A stretch of DNA of 17,119 nucleotides. It comes from JBHHYS01 sp046757645. GTDB lineage: Bacteria > Acidobacteriota > Terriglobia > Acidiferrales > 2-02-FULL-67-57. The notes under the pieces were generated by a model. That model searched no databases. It was given only the letters and a program-made list of their open reading frames with translations, and had not been told where the DNA came from. The translations under genes and the position numbers were made by a program. Shown in pieces: positions 7,649 through 14,448 of this stretch. Every line of letters begins with the position of its first letter. Position 1 is the stretch's first letter. Where the stretch lies: positions 1 to 17,119 of the forward strand of contig JBHHYS010000052.1 of the NCBI GenBank assembly GCA_046757645.1, read 5' to 3'.

Positions 7649-7746
7649 GTCATTCTGAGGAGCCGACCGCGACGAAGAATCTCATGGGAACGCTGAGTTC
7701 TTAGGATGAGATTCTTCGCCCCGAACCGTCGGGGCTCAGAATGACA
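7649..7746. repeat. 98-nt inverted repeat between purD and purE (second family), copy 2
   Basis: The outer arms TGTCATTCTGAG (7649-7660) and CTCAGAATGACA (7735-7746) are perfect inverses over 12 nt. Inner arms CGAAGAATCTCAT (7674-7686) and ATGAGATTCTTCG (7706-7718) are perfect over 13 nt, separated from the outer arms by a less conserved GC-rich stretch. The loop is about 19 nt. The whole element would fold in the purD-purE transcript. It shares GAAGAATCTC and AATGACA with the element at 5007-5056. It has no coding capacity and resembles a REP- or MITE-like unit. Confidence 0.7.
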
Positions 7747-7762
7747 TGCAAGCTATCAGCAT

Positions 7763-9049
7763 CTAGTGTCGAGCCCCGAGCTTTGCCAGGCCTCTCGCTC
7801 CGATATCGCGCCGGAAGTACATTCCCTCGAAGTGGATTTTTTCCACGGCAGCATAGGCGCGCTCCACGGCGGCCCGCAGGTCGGCACCGCAGGCGGTCAC
7901 GCCCAGCACCCGGCCCCCGCTGGTAACCAGGCCGCCGCCCGCCGCCTTCGTCCCGGCGTGGAAGACCCTAACTCCATCGAGCTTCTCGGCAGCGTCCACG
8001 CCGATGAGCGCCTTCCCGGTTTCGTAGGCGCCCGGGTAGCCCCCCGAGGCCAGCACCACGCAGACGGAGGAATCGGAGCTCCACTTCAACTCGGTGCCGA
8101 CGAGCTGGCCGCCGGCGAGCTTTTCCAGCACCTCGGCCAGATCACTCTCCAGGCGCACGACCAAAGGCTGGCATTCAGGGTCCCCCATGCGGCAGTTGAA
8201 CTCCAGCAGCTTGGGCCCCTCGGAGGTGAGCATCAGGCCGAAGTACAGGAAGCCCTGGTAGGGGCGCCCCTCGGCCTTCAGCCCTTGCAGGGTGGGCGCG
8301 ACGATCTCCCCCAAAATCCGCCCCCGCAGCCCGGCATCAAGAATGCCGTCGTCCGAGTAAGCGCCCATCCCGCCGGTGTTGGGCCCGCGGTCGTTGTCGA
8401 AGGCGCGCTTGTGGTCCTGGGTGGGCGTCCAGGGGAGAATAGTTTCCCCGTCGGTGAGCACGATGAAGGAAAGCTCTTCGCCCTCCAGGTACTCTTCGAT
8501 GACCACGCGGTCGCCCGCCGGGCCGAGCTCCCGCTTCTCCATAAAGGCCTCGATGATGGCGGTGGCCTGGTCGGGCTCCTCGGCGATGCGGGTGCCCTTG
8601 CCGGCAGCCAACCCATCGGCCTTGATCACCACCGGCCACTCCACCGCGCACAGCGCGCTGTAGGCATCGCCGTGGTCGGCGCAGGCGGTGAACCGGGCGG
8701 TGGGGATGCCGTGGCGCTTCATAAACTGCTTGGCGAAGACTTTGCTGCCTTCGACTTCCGCCGCCGCTTTCGAGGGGCCAATCAATTTCAGCCCGCGGCG
8801 GGCAAACTCGTCGGCCACCCCCGCCACCAGCGGCCCCTCCGGGCCCACCACGGTCAGGTCGGCCCGGAGTTTTTCCGCCAAGGCAGCGAGCCCGGCCACA
8901 TCCTTGACGTCGGCCGCGACGCACTCGCCCAGCGCGGCCATCCCGGCGTTTCCCGGCGCGCAGATAAGCTTCTTTACCCGCGGGCTCTGCTTCAGCTTCC
9001 AGGCCAGCGCGTGCTCCCGGCCCCCATTGCCGATCACCAGAACATTCAT
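7763..9049 (-). CDS. purD: Phosphoribosylamine-glycine ligase (GAR synthetase)
   Basis: A 428-residue ATP-grasp enzyme that joins phosphoribosylamine and glycine with ATP, the second step of purine synthesis. Length is normal for PurD. Landmarks are N-terminal MNVLVIGNGGREHALAWKL, VVGPEGPL, the ATP-grasp VIKADGLAAGKG, the DNDRGPNTGGMGAYSDDG block, and a metal/ATP-binding NCRMGDPECQP, where many homologues read NVRFGDPETQ. The longer frame from 9109 was rejected because its extra 20 residues are not family-like and the predicted promoter lies across them. ATG 9047-9049 has GGAGGG about 11 nt upstream. It is first in the purD-purE-hydrolase row on this strand. Confidence 0.95.
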   Translation of the reverse strand: MNVLVIGNGGREHALAWKLKQSPRVKKLICAPGNAGMAALGECVAADVKDVAGLAALAEKLRADLTVVGPEGPLVAGVADEFARRGLKLIGPSKAAAEVEGSKVFAKQFMKRHGIPTARFTACADHGDAYSALCAVEWPVVIKADGLAAGKGTRIAEEPDQATAIIEAFMEKRELGPAGDRVVIEEYLEGEELSFIVLTDGETILPWTPTQDHKRAFDNDRGPNTGGMGAYSDDGILDAGLRGRILGEIVAPTLQGLKAEGRPYQGFLYFGLMLTSEGPKLLEFNCRMGDPECQPLVVRLESDLAEVLEKLAGGQLVGTELKWSSDSSVCVVLASGGYPGAYETGKALIGVDAAEKLDGVRVFHAGTKAAGGGLVTSGGRVLGVTACGADLRAAVERAYAAVEKIHFEGMYFRRDIGARGLAKLGARH

Positions 9050-9079
9050 TCTTGCGGGCACCCTCCAGAAAGGAGGCCC

Positions 9080-9109
9080 ATTGTAGGCGGAACCAACGGC
9101 GGGGTTCAA
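9080..9109 (-). promoter_or_regulatory. Candidate sigma-70 promoter for purD
   Basis: On the minus strand, TTGAAC (9109-9104) and TACAAT (9085-9080) are separated by 18 nt. They match the -35 at four of six and the -10 at five of six positions. Transcription would start near 9073, leaving a leader of about 24 nt that still contains the GGAGGG ribosome site before purD. Spacing and position are good; no PurR-like operator was recognised. Confidence 0.55.
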
Positions 9110-9139
9110 CCGAACCCGATGCCGTGCTAGGCTCGAGCC

Positions 9140-9207
9140 GGTAGCGCCGGTTCCCGTGGGGTTTCCTGCCGCTTGTCCGTCATCGGGCTGCGGGAACCCG
9201 CGCTACC
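9140..9207. repeat. REP-like palindrome, GGTAGCGCGGG family, copy 3
   Basis: Left arm GGTAGCGCCGGTTCCCG (9140-9156) and right arm CGGGAACCCGCGCTACC (9191-9207) are inverses with one mismatch over 17 nt, around a 34-nt centre. The right arm is the exact inverse of the start of the copy at 4970. It fills the space between the purD promoter and the HAD-family gene and ends 11 nt before that gene's start codon. Confidence 0.65.
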
Positions 9208-9218
9208 AGCTTAACCCA

Positions 9219-9926
9219 ATGGCGCCACCACTGCGAGTGGACGACATCCAGGCGATCACCTTCGATTGCTATGGGACGCTGATTGACTGGGAAGGGGGGG
9301 CGAAGCAGACGCTGGGGGCGCTGCTGAAGGAGAAAGCGGCGGCCCCGCAACGCGGGGCTCTTCCGGCCGAACTGTTGGACGCCTTCTTCCAGGCGTGGGA
9401 GCGGGCTCAGCGCGCTTGCATCGAGCAACGCTACGCCCCGTACCGGGAGATTGCCGCGGAGGCTTTCGCCGAGGTGGCCCAGGCCCAAAACCTCCCCTTG
9501 GGCCGGGAGGAAGCCTGTCTCTTTGCCGCCTCCATCGCCGCCTGGAAGCCGTTTCCCGAAGTCCCAACAGCGCTGGCGGCGCTCAAGCGCCGCGTGCGTC
9601 TGGGCATCATCTCGAACATTGACGATGACATCCTGAGGGCCTCGGTGGCGCAGCTCGGGGTGGAGTTCGACCTGCTGGTAACCGCGGAGCAAGCCCGCGC
9701 CTACAAGCCCTCCCCGCTGCCGTTTCAGCGGGCGCTCGCCCGCCTGGAATTGCCCGCCGCGCGCATCGCCCACGCCGCCTTCGGCTTTGAGTACGACATT
9801 GTGACCGCCAGCCGCCTGGGCTTTCGCACCATTTTGGTGCGACGCACGCGCCGCCACTTTCCGGGACGCCCGGTTCCCGACCTCATCGTCGCCGACCTGG
9901 CCGCGCTGGCGGCGGCGTTCGAGTGA
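9219..9926 (+). CDS. HAD-superfamily hydrolase (haloacid dehalogenase type II-like)
   Basis: A 235-residue protein. Motif I is FDCYGTLIDWE with nucleophile Asp16. The second Asp of phosphatase-type HADs is replaced by Tyr18, as in L-2-haloacid dehalogenases. Motif II is ISN (Ser132-Asn133), motif III is Lys163 in YKPSPLPF, and the last loop is FGFEYD with Glu191 and Asp193. This pattern points to a type II dehalogenase-like HAD, but these annotations often cover small-molecule hydrolases of unknown substrate. A longer frame from GTG 9156 is rejected because those codons are the palindrome at 9140-9207. ATG 9219 starts just before the conserved N-terminus. No strong Shine-Dalgarno is visible. 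It is divergent from purD and stands alone. Confidence 0.82.
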   Translation: MAPPLRVDDIQAITFDCYGTLIDWEGGAKQTLGALLKEKAAAPQRGALPAELLDAFFQAWERAQRACIEQRYAPYREIAAEAFAEVAQAQNLPLGREEACLFAASIAAWKPFPEVPTALAALKRRVRLGIISNIDDDILRASVAQLGVEFDLLVTAEQARAYKPSPLPFQRALARLELPAARIAHAAFGFEYDIVTASRLGFRTILVRRTRRHFPGRPVPDLIVADLAALAAAFE

Positions 9927-9934
9927 ACCGCAGC

Positions 9935-9948
9935 CGGGAACCGGCGCT
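9935..9948. repeat. Fragment of the GGTAGCGCGGG-family repeat
   Basis: CGGGAACCGGCGCT is the exact inverse of AGCGCCGGTTCCCG at 9143-9156. Only one arm is recognisable, so it may be a decayed copy or one side of an incomplete palindrome. It lies in the convergent gap after the HAD-family gene. Confidence 0.4.
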
Positions 9949-9991
9949 GGTGGTATGGGAGCAGGATTAACCCGCCCGGGAAGAGCCCCGC

Positions 9992-10012
9992 CCCGAAATT
10001 TTTCCCTTCGGG
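9992..10012. terminator. Hairpin between convergent genes, possible bidirectional terminator
   Basis: CCCGAA (9992-9997) pairs perfectly with TTCGGG (10007-10012) around a nine-nt T/C loop. It lies in the 87-nt gap between the HAD-family stop and the stop of the glycine-zipper gene. There is no clear T tract on either strand outside the stem, so a function in termination is uncertain. Confidence 0.3.
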
Positions 10013-10013
10013 C

Positions 10014-10898
10014 TCAGTCTTTGACTTTAATCTTGATTTTGGCGCGGAGGAATTTAGCGGAGAACCCGGTGCGCTCAGCCAGCTCCTCGATGATCTCCTC
10101 CAGGTCGTCGCCCTTCAGCGTCAGCCGCTCAATGCGCCGCGGCCAGCGAATCTTGATCTCCGCCTCGTCGTCCTCAAATTCGATCTCAATCTTCAGCGGA
10201 TGCTCGAGCTCAATTTCGATTTCCATTTCTTCTTCCTCGTCTTCGTCGTCATCCTCGTCGTGATGGCGGCGGCGTAGCGCGACCGCATGCGCGTCGCCTG
10301 CGCGATGCCCGACCCGCTGCAGCCGCGCGAGCTCCTGGGCGCTGATGGTGACCGAGGTGACGTGAAAGGACAGCGTGGTTTCCGGGGGCAGAACAATTTC
10401 ACGCTTGCCGGTGAGATAGGCGCCGGTAATCCCCGCGCCCGCACCGGCCGCCGCCCCAATCGCCGCTCCCTTCGCGCCGCCGGCTGCGCCGCCAATCGCG
10501 GTGCCGGCGCCCACGGCGCCGCCGATGATCAGCAGGTTGCGGGTGGCATGCGAGCCGGCTTTGATGGTTAAGTCACCGGTTTGCAGGGGAATTCGCCCCG
10601 CGGGTGCATGGACGGTTTGCAGGCGCAAGCGGATCGCCGCCGGGCGCTTCAGTCGGCCCGAGCTGACCACCTCGCGCACCCGACCACTCACCCGCGTGCC
10701 GGGTTCCGCCACGATGCGGTCGTTGACCACCAGCGGCGTGGCCAGGGTGGCCGTAAAAGTGTCGCCCGGCTGGCTGCTTCCCGTGCTCAATGTGTCAATC
10801 AGCCGAACCGTAACCGTGGCGCGGGTTTGCGCTCCGGCGCTCAGCGCCAGCAACAAGGCAGACAATCCCAAACAACTTGCGGCTATGCTTCTACGCAT
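10014..10898 (-). CDS. Exported glycine-zipper protein with an extremely acidic C-terminal region
   Basis: I do not recognise this 294-residue protein as a named family. Residues 1-23 form a signal peptide (ending SAGA). Residues 27-115 look like a beta-rich domain with AEPGTRVSGRVREV, as in acidobacterial exported proteins of unknown role. A glycine zipper (about 126-164, GGAVGAG...GAGAGITGAYLTG) suggests membrane insertion or oligomerisation. After His-rich RRRHH (209-213) comes a run of Asp/Glu (214-224), then strictly alternating charged and hydrophobic residues (225-232 and 235-241), typical of exposed beta strands. The end (about 265-294) is a mixed helix with a Lys-rich tail. ATG 10896-10898 has AGGGAGAG six nt upstream. 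It is divergent from the NlpC/P60-like gene, 108 nt apart, and both are exported. Ion binding by the acidic tail is possible but unproven. Confidence 0.75.
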   Translation of the reverse strand: MRRSIAASCLGLSALLLALSAGAQTRATVTVRLIDTLSTGSSQPGDTFTATLATPLVVNDRIVAEPGTRVSGRVREVVSSGRLKRPAAIRLRLQTVHAPAGRIPLQTGDLTIKAGSHATRNLLIIGGAVGAGTAIGGAAGGAKGAAIGAAAGAGAGITGAYLTGKREIVLPPETTLSFHVTSVTISAQELARLQRVGHRAGDAHAVALRRRHHDEDDDEDEEEEMEIEIELEHPLKIEIEFEDDEAEIKIRWPRRIERLTLKGDDLEEIIEELAERTGFSAKFLRAKIKIKVKD

Positions 10899-11006
10899 TG
10901 CTGTCTCTCCCTTGTGGTTCCGAGGAATTCCCTTGCTTCCTGTTTAGATGCATCCTATTGGCGGAACGGCTATTCTAAGCAAGGAAAAAGCATCTTTACT
11001 CTCCCG

Positions 11007-12179
11007 ATGCTGGATGCGAAGTTGAACTCGAAGGGTCGCCGCGCGCCGCGCCAGGCGCTCGCGGTCTGCCTGGGCGGCCTTTTCCTGCTGGCCGGGGTGC
11101 ACGCCGCGCGGGCAGCGCAAGAGCCTGCCGCTGCCGCCCGGCTGCTGCGCTTTGAGGAGGGCCGGGCGATTGTCAATGCGGCGTGGGAGCATCGCCGGCG
11201 GGTGCCCTACCAGCCCGACTGCTCTCATCTTGTCCACCAGATCTACCAACTGGCAGGCTTCCCCTACTCGTATCGCAGCTCCTTCCACCTGTACGCCGGG
11301 GGAGAAAATTTTGCCCGGGTCGATACCCCCCAGCCGGGTGATTTGATTGTCTGGCGCGGCCACGTGGGCATCGTGGTGGACCCGGGGCAGCGCTCCTTCT
11401 ATAGTTCGCTGGGTTCGGGCCTGGGGACTGACGTCTACGACTCGCGGTACTGGCGGGGCCGGGGGCCCCCTCGCTTCTATCGCTATGTGCTGGGAAGCAC
11501 CCCGGGGCACGCCGTGGCTGCCGCCCCGGCCGGGCCGCGCAGCGTGGAGAAACCGGTGCAAATCATTACGGTGCCGGTCATCGAGGGAGGGCGCGAAGCC
11601 CCGTCCAGCGCCCCCGCGCCCGCGGCGAAGTCGCCGCCCAAGACGGGCACGGCAGTTGTTGCCCGGCGGATTTCATCTCCCCGTCGCCCGACTTTTGAGA
11701 TTCCGCCCAGCATCTTGATTGTCACTGCAGGGTCGCAGCCGACCCGGGATGAAATCGCCGAAGCCATTTCCGAATTGAGCAACGCCGGCGGAGAGATCCT
11801 GCGCGGTAATGACATCTTGAACCTGCCCCATGCGGTGGTGATTTTTGACCGGCTCCGGGTGGAGCGCGTGAAAGTCAAGCGGGGGCGGGGCTGGGCGCAG
11901 CTCCGGATTGAGTCTCGGGTGTCAATTGCCGGTGAGCGGGTGAAACTGAAACGTCGCCGGGAAAAGAGCCGCTGGGAGCTGCGCCGCACGGATTCCGGCT
12001 GGCTGGTCTTCACGCCGCTGGAGCGCGTCTATGTACCGCGCGATGTCGCCGTGCCCGTGCTCGCCGAACAGCTGGCTCTCCTGACCCGCAGCGATTTTGC
12101 CGCGCCCGACCCGGCTACCCTCCCCCGCCAACAGGCGCGACTGGCCCGCCTCCTAAATGCCCTGCTCAAGAAAAATTAG
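11007..12179 (+). CDS. Secreted NlpC/P60-like cell-wall peptidase with an unassigned C-terminal domain
   Basis: A 390-residue protein. The N-terminal 37 residues form a signal peptide (basic start, hydrophobic VCLGGLFLLAGV, cut near AARAA). Residues about 50-165 resemble NlpC/P60 or CHAP peptidases: likely catalytic Cys72 in PDCSHLVHQIYQLAG, then GDLIVWRGHVGIVVD with His119. The first His/Gly after Cys is atypical (DCSH rather than DCSG). Such enzymes cut peptide cross-links of peptidoglycan. A Pro/Ala-rich linker (about 175-225) leads to a C-terminal domain (about 230-345) rich in beta strands (LRVERVKVKRG...WELRRTDSGWLVFTP) that looks like an NTF2-like fold by strand pattern only. ATG 11007 is chosen because upstream codons lie opposite the divergent gene and do not read as protein. 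The ribosome site is poor, so the start is uncertain. Confidence 0.75.
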   Translation: MLDAKLNSKGRRAPRQALAVCLGGLFLLAGVHAARAAQEPAAAARLLRFEEGRAIVNAAWEHRRRVPYQPDCSHLVHQIYQLAGFPYSYRSSFHLYAGGENFARVDTPQPGDLIVWRGHVGIVVDPGQRSFYSSLGSGLGTDVYDSRYWRGRGPPRFYRYVLGSTPGHAVAAAPAGPRSVEKPVQIITVPVIEGGREAPSSAPAPAAKSPPKTGTAVVARRISSPRRPTFEIPPSILIVTAGSQPTRDEIAEAISELSNAGGEILRGNDILNLPHAVVIFDRLRVERVKVKRGRGWAQLRIESRVSIAGERVKLKRRREKSRWELRRTDSGWLVFTPLERVYVPRDVAVPVLAEQLALLTRSDFAAPDPATLPRQQARLARLLNALLKKN

Positions 12180-12209
12180 GCCACCTATCCTCAAATCGCC
12201 AAAGCCGGT

Positions 12210-12224
12210 GGGCGGTGACCGCCC
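12210..12224. other. Short perfect hairpin after the NlpC/P60-like gene
   Basis: GGGCGG (12210-12215) pairs with CCGCCC (12219-12224) around a TGA triloop, about 30 nt after the stop codon. No T run follows, so it is at best a weak terminator or an mRNA 3' end stem. The rest of 12180-12367 holds no gene; GGTAGCAT near 12311-12318 is a possible extended -10 for the genes that follow, without a clear -35. Confidence 0.35.
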
Positions 12225-12367
12225 GGCGGGCGGGTGGCGCGGCGCTCCGGCGGCAAGCACTAAGGTTTCAGTTGCCCCCGCCGCCTCGGTGTCCTCCTGC
12301 TGAAGTTTGTGGTAGCATTGGCTCACTGCGGCCGAGGAACCGCCACGAAGAGGAGACGCCGGCACCC

Positions 12368-12889
12368 GTGATTGTCCAGTGCCCTGAGTGCCAGGCCAAG
12401 TATCGGCTGGAGGAGAAACAGTTCGCCGGGCGTTCCGAGATCAAGGTGCGCTGCACCAAGTGCGGCGCCATCTTTCCCGCCCGGGCGGCGGCGGGGGTCA
12501 AGGTGGCGGCGGCGAAACCTGCCAGCCCACCGCCGATGCCGGAAGTCACTCTGGTCAGCGGCAAGGGCGGGGGGCCGCAGTTGCCGGCCACAAAGACGGT
12601 GGCGCTCTCGGCCACCCAGGGGCCGCTGAAGGGGACGGTTTTTCCCATCACCAAGCCCCGGGTCGTGCTGGGGCGGGTGGGCGCCGACATTGTGATGGCG
12701 GATCCAGAAGTCTCCCGAAAGCACTGCGCCCTGGAGGTGCACGGCTCCACCGCCCTGCTGGTGGACCTGGGAAGCACGAACGGAACGTTCGTGGACAAGG
12801 ACAGAGTCGACACCTATGAGCTGGAGCACTTGTCGGAGTTCCGCATCGGGGCGACCACGCTGATGTTCACGGTCACAAACAAGGAGTAA
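12368..12889 (+). CDS. Zinc-ribbon and FHA domain protein
   Basis: A 173-residue cytosolic protein. The N-terminal MJ0042-type zinc ribbon has Cys5-x2-Cys8 and Cys29-x2-Cys32. An Ala/Pro linker with Thr75 and Thr77 follows. The FHA domain (about 90-170) has the key LGR (101-103), SRKHC (Ser116, His119) and GSTNGTFV (135-142), so phosphothreonine binding is expected. Linker threonines before an FHA domain can act as kinase targets that self-occupy the FHA in known actinobacterial GarA/OdhI proteins; whether that applies here is speculation. GTG 12368 is chosen because the zinc ribbon starts at once and AGGAG (12351-12355) lies 12 nt upstream. The stop is 28 nt before kinase A, suggesting one operon and a role as that kinase's reader or substrate. 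Confidence 0.85.
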   Translation: MIVQCPECQAKYRLEEKQFAGRSEIKVRCTKCGAIFPARAAAGVKVAAAKPASPPPMPEVTLVSGKGGGPQLPATKTVALSATQGPLKGTVFPITKPRVVLGRVGADIVMADPEVSRKHCALEVHGSTALLVDLGSTNGTFVDKDRVDTYELEHLSEFRIGATTLMFTVTNKE

Positions 12890-12917
12890 TCCCAGCCTTC
12901 CACCCAGAGCCTGCAGG

Positions 12918-14360
12918 ATGCACCAGTTGGGGCGGTATGAAATTCTGGAAGAGCTTGGTCGCGGGGCCATGGGCACCGTCTATCGCGCCCGCGACCCCAA
13001 GATCGGCCGGGTGGTCGCCGTCAAAACCATCACCCTCCGGGGCGTGAGCGCCAGCGAGGAGGAAGAGTACCGGCAGCGGTTTTTTCGGGAGGCCCAGGCG
13101 GCAGGCAAGCTCTCCCATCCGGGTATCGTCACCATCCACGACGTAGGCGAGGAATCCACCACCCAGACGCCTTACATCGTGATGGAGTACATTGAGGGGC
13201 GGACGCTGGAGGGCCTGGTCGGCGCCTCGGAGAAGCGACCGGGGGTGGAAACCACGGTCGGGTTGGTGAAGCAGATCGCTGAAGCCCTGGACTATGCGCA
13301 CGCGCAGGGAATCGTCCACCGTGACATCAAGGCGGCGAACATCCTGGTCACCCCGGAGGGGCGGGCCAAAATCACCGACTTCGGCATCGCCAAGCTCGCC
13401 CGGACCCAGTTGACCCTGCCGGGGGAGATGCTGGGCACGCCCGCCTATATGTCTCCGGAGCAGTTGAGCGGGAGCGGGGTGGACGGCCGCTCCGACCTCT
13501 TCTCGCTGGGCGTCATCCTCTACTCGATGCTCACCGGGGAGAAACCTTTCACGGGCGACACCACCACGGCGGTGACCTTCAAAATTGCCTACCAGGACCC
13601 GGTCCCCGCCACTCAACTCAATCCCTCGCTGCCGGCTGATTTCGACTACGTGCTCGACCGCGCCCTGGCCAAGAATCCCGCCCGCCGCTACCAGCGCGGC
13701 AGAGAGCTGGCCGACGATCTTGAAGACCTGCGCCGGGGGCGCCCGCCGCGCTCTCGAAGCGGTGCCCGGGCGGAAGCAGAATCGCCGGCGGAGAGGACTA
13801 TTGTCGGGCAGCCGCTGGAATCCCTTCCCCGGGCGGCGCCCGCGACTCGTTTGCCTCTGCGCTGGGGTCCCATTGCCGAATTCGGCGTGCGCGTTTTCCG
13901 CAGCGCCCCGGCGGCCATTCGCCGGGCGCCGCTGGTCGAGTTCGGCCAGCGCCTCCCCCGCGAGGCCCAAGTTGCGATTGCCATCATCGTCATCTTTCTC
14001 GCCCTTTTTGCCTTCCGGAGCGCCGGACCGGCCGCCACCGCTCGACTGAACATCACCTGTGAGTTCAACTTCCGCGCCGCGGAGCTCTCCGTGTGGGTGG
14101 ATGACGATCTCCTCTATGTAGGGAATTTGACCGGGGCGGTGAAAAGGCGGATGGGACTCTTTGAGACGGTGCAGGGGAGCTTTTCCGATGCCGTGGACCT
14201 CCCCCCGGGGAAGCACCTGGTTCGGGTGCGGGTGAGCTCCCCGGAGGAGGGCTACGACCAAACCAGACAAATCGAGGGAGAATTTGCTCAGAATGAGGAG
14301 AGAACGCTGGCAATCAGTTTTGGCCGGCGGAGCCGGGCGCTCTACTTGACGCTGCACTAG
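12918..14360 (+). CDS. Receptor-like Ser/Thr protein kinase A (Hanks type)
   Basis: A 480-residue kinase that phosphorylates proteins on Ser/Thr. The catalytic domain (about 7-270) has the Gly loop LGRGAMGTVY (13-22), Lys36, the catalytic loop HRDIKAAN (His134, Asp136; Ala replaces the usual Pro), DFG at 154-156, and GTPAYMSPEQ. A linker with basic and Ala-rich sequence is followed by one TM helix (about 352-369) and a C-terminal domain (about 374-480) that would face the periplasm. That domain matches the C-terminus of kinase B (NFRAAELSVWVDDDLL compared with NFRRATLYLYADAKLL) and is not a PASTA repeat. The FHA gene upstream ends 28 nt before the ATG. The ribosome site is weak (GCAGG next to the start). 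Autophosphorylation of the activation-loop Thr residues after DFG is expected from the family. Confidence 0.92.
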   Translation: MHQLGRYEILEELGRGAMGTVYRARDPKIGRVVAVKTITLRGVSASEEEEYRQRFFREAQAAGKLSHPGIVTIHDVGEESTTQTPYIVMEYIEGRTLEGLVGASEKRPGVETTVGLVKQIAEALDYAHAQGIVHRDIKAANILVTPEGRAKITDFGIAKLARTQLTLPGEMLGTPAYMSPEQLSGSGVDGRSDLFSLGVILYSMLTGEKPFTGDTTTAVTFKIAYQDPVPATQLNPSLPADFDYVLDRALAKNPARRYQRGRELADDLEDLRRGRPPRSRSGARAEAESPAERTIVGQPLESLPRAAPATRLPLRWGPIAEFGVRVFRSAPAAIRRAPLVEFGQRLPREAQVAIAIIVIFLALFAFRSAGPAATARLNITCEFNFRAAELSVWVDDDLLYVGNLTGAVKRRMGLFETVQGSFSDAVDLPPGKHLVRVRVSSPEEGYDQTRQIEGEFAQNEERTLAISFGRRSRALYLTLH

Positions 14361-14448
14361 CCCCGCGGCGGCGGCTCGTCTTCGCTGGGATAGTTGGGTA
14401 GGGGGGTCCAGGCCCGAACCACTTCACCGAGGAGAGAGGCAAAGCCAA

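Noticed and set aside
9050..9109. Longer purD N-terminus
   Set aside because: The predicted promoter lies across it and the known PurD N-terminus starts at 9049.
7766..9130. Plus-strand frame of 454 codons
   Set aside because: Shadow of purD; the minus strand has the ATP-grasp motifs and a promoter.
9156..9218. Longer HAD-family N-terminus
   Set aside because: The codons are the right part of the 9140-9207 palindrome, not conserved protein.
10581..11006. Longer N-terminus (142 codons) for the NlpC/P60-like protein
   Set aside because: It overlaps the divergent gene on the other strand, and a signal peptide starts at 11007.
12873..14357. Minus-strand frame of 494 codons, and a similar one at 14930-15916
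   Set aside because: Both are opposite the Ser/Thr kinases, with Gly/Asp/Val-rich non-domain sequence. Their similarity to each other only reflects the kinase duplication.
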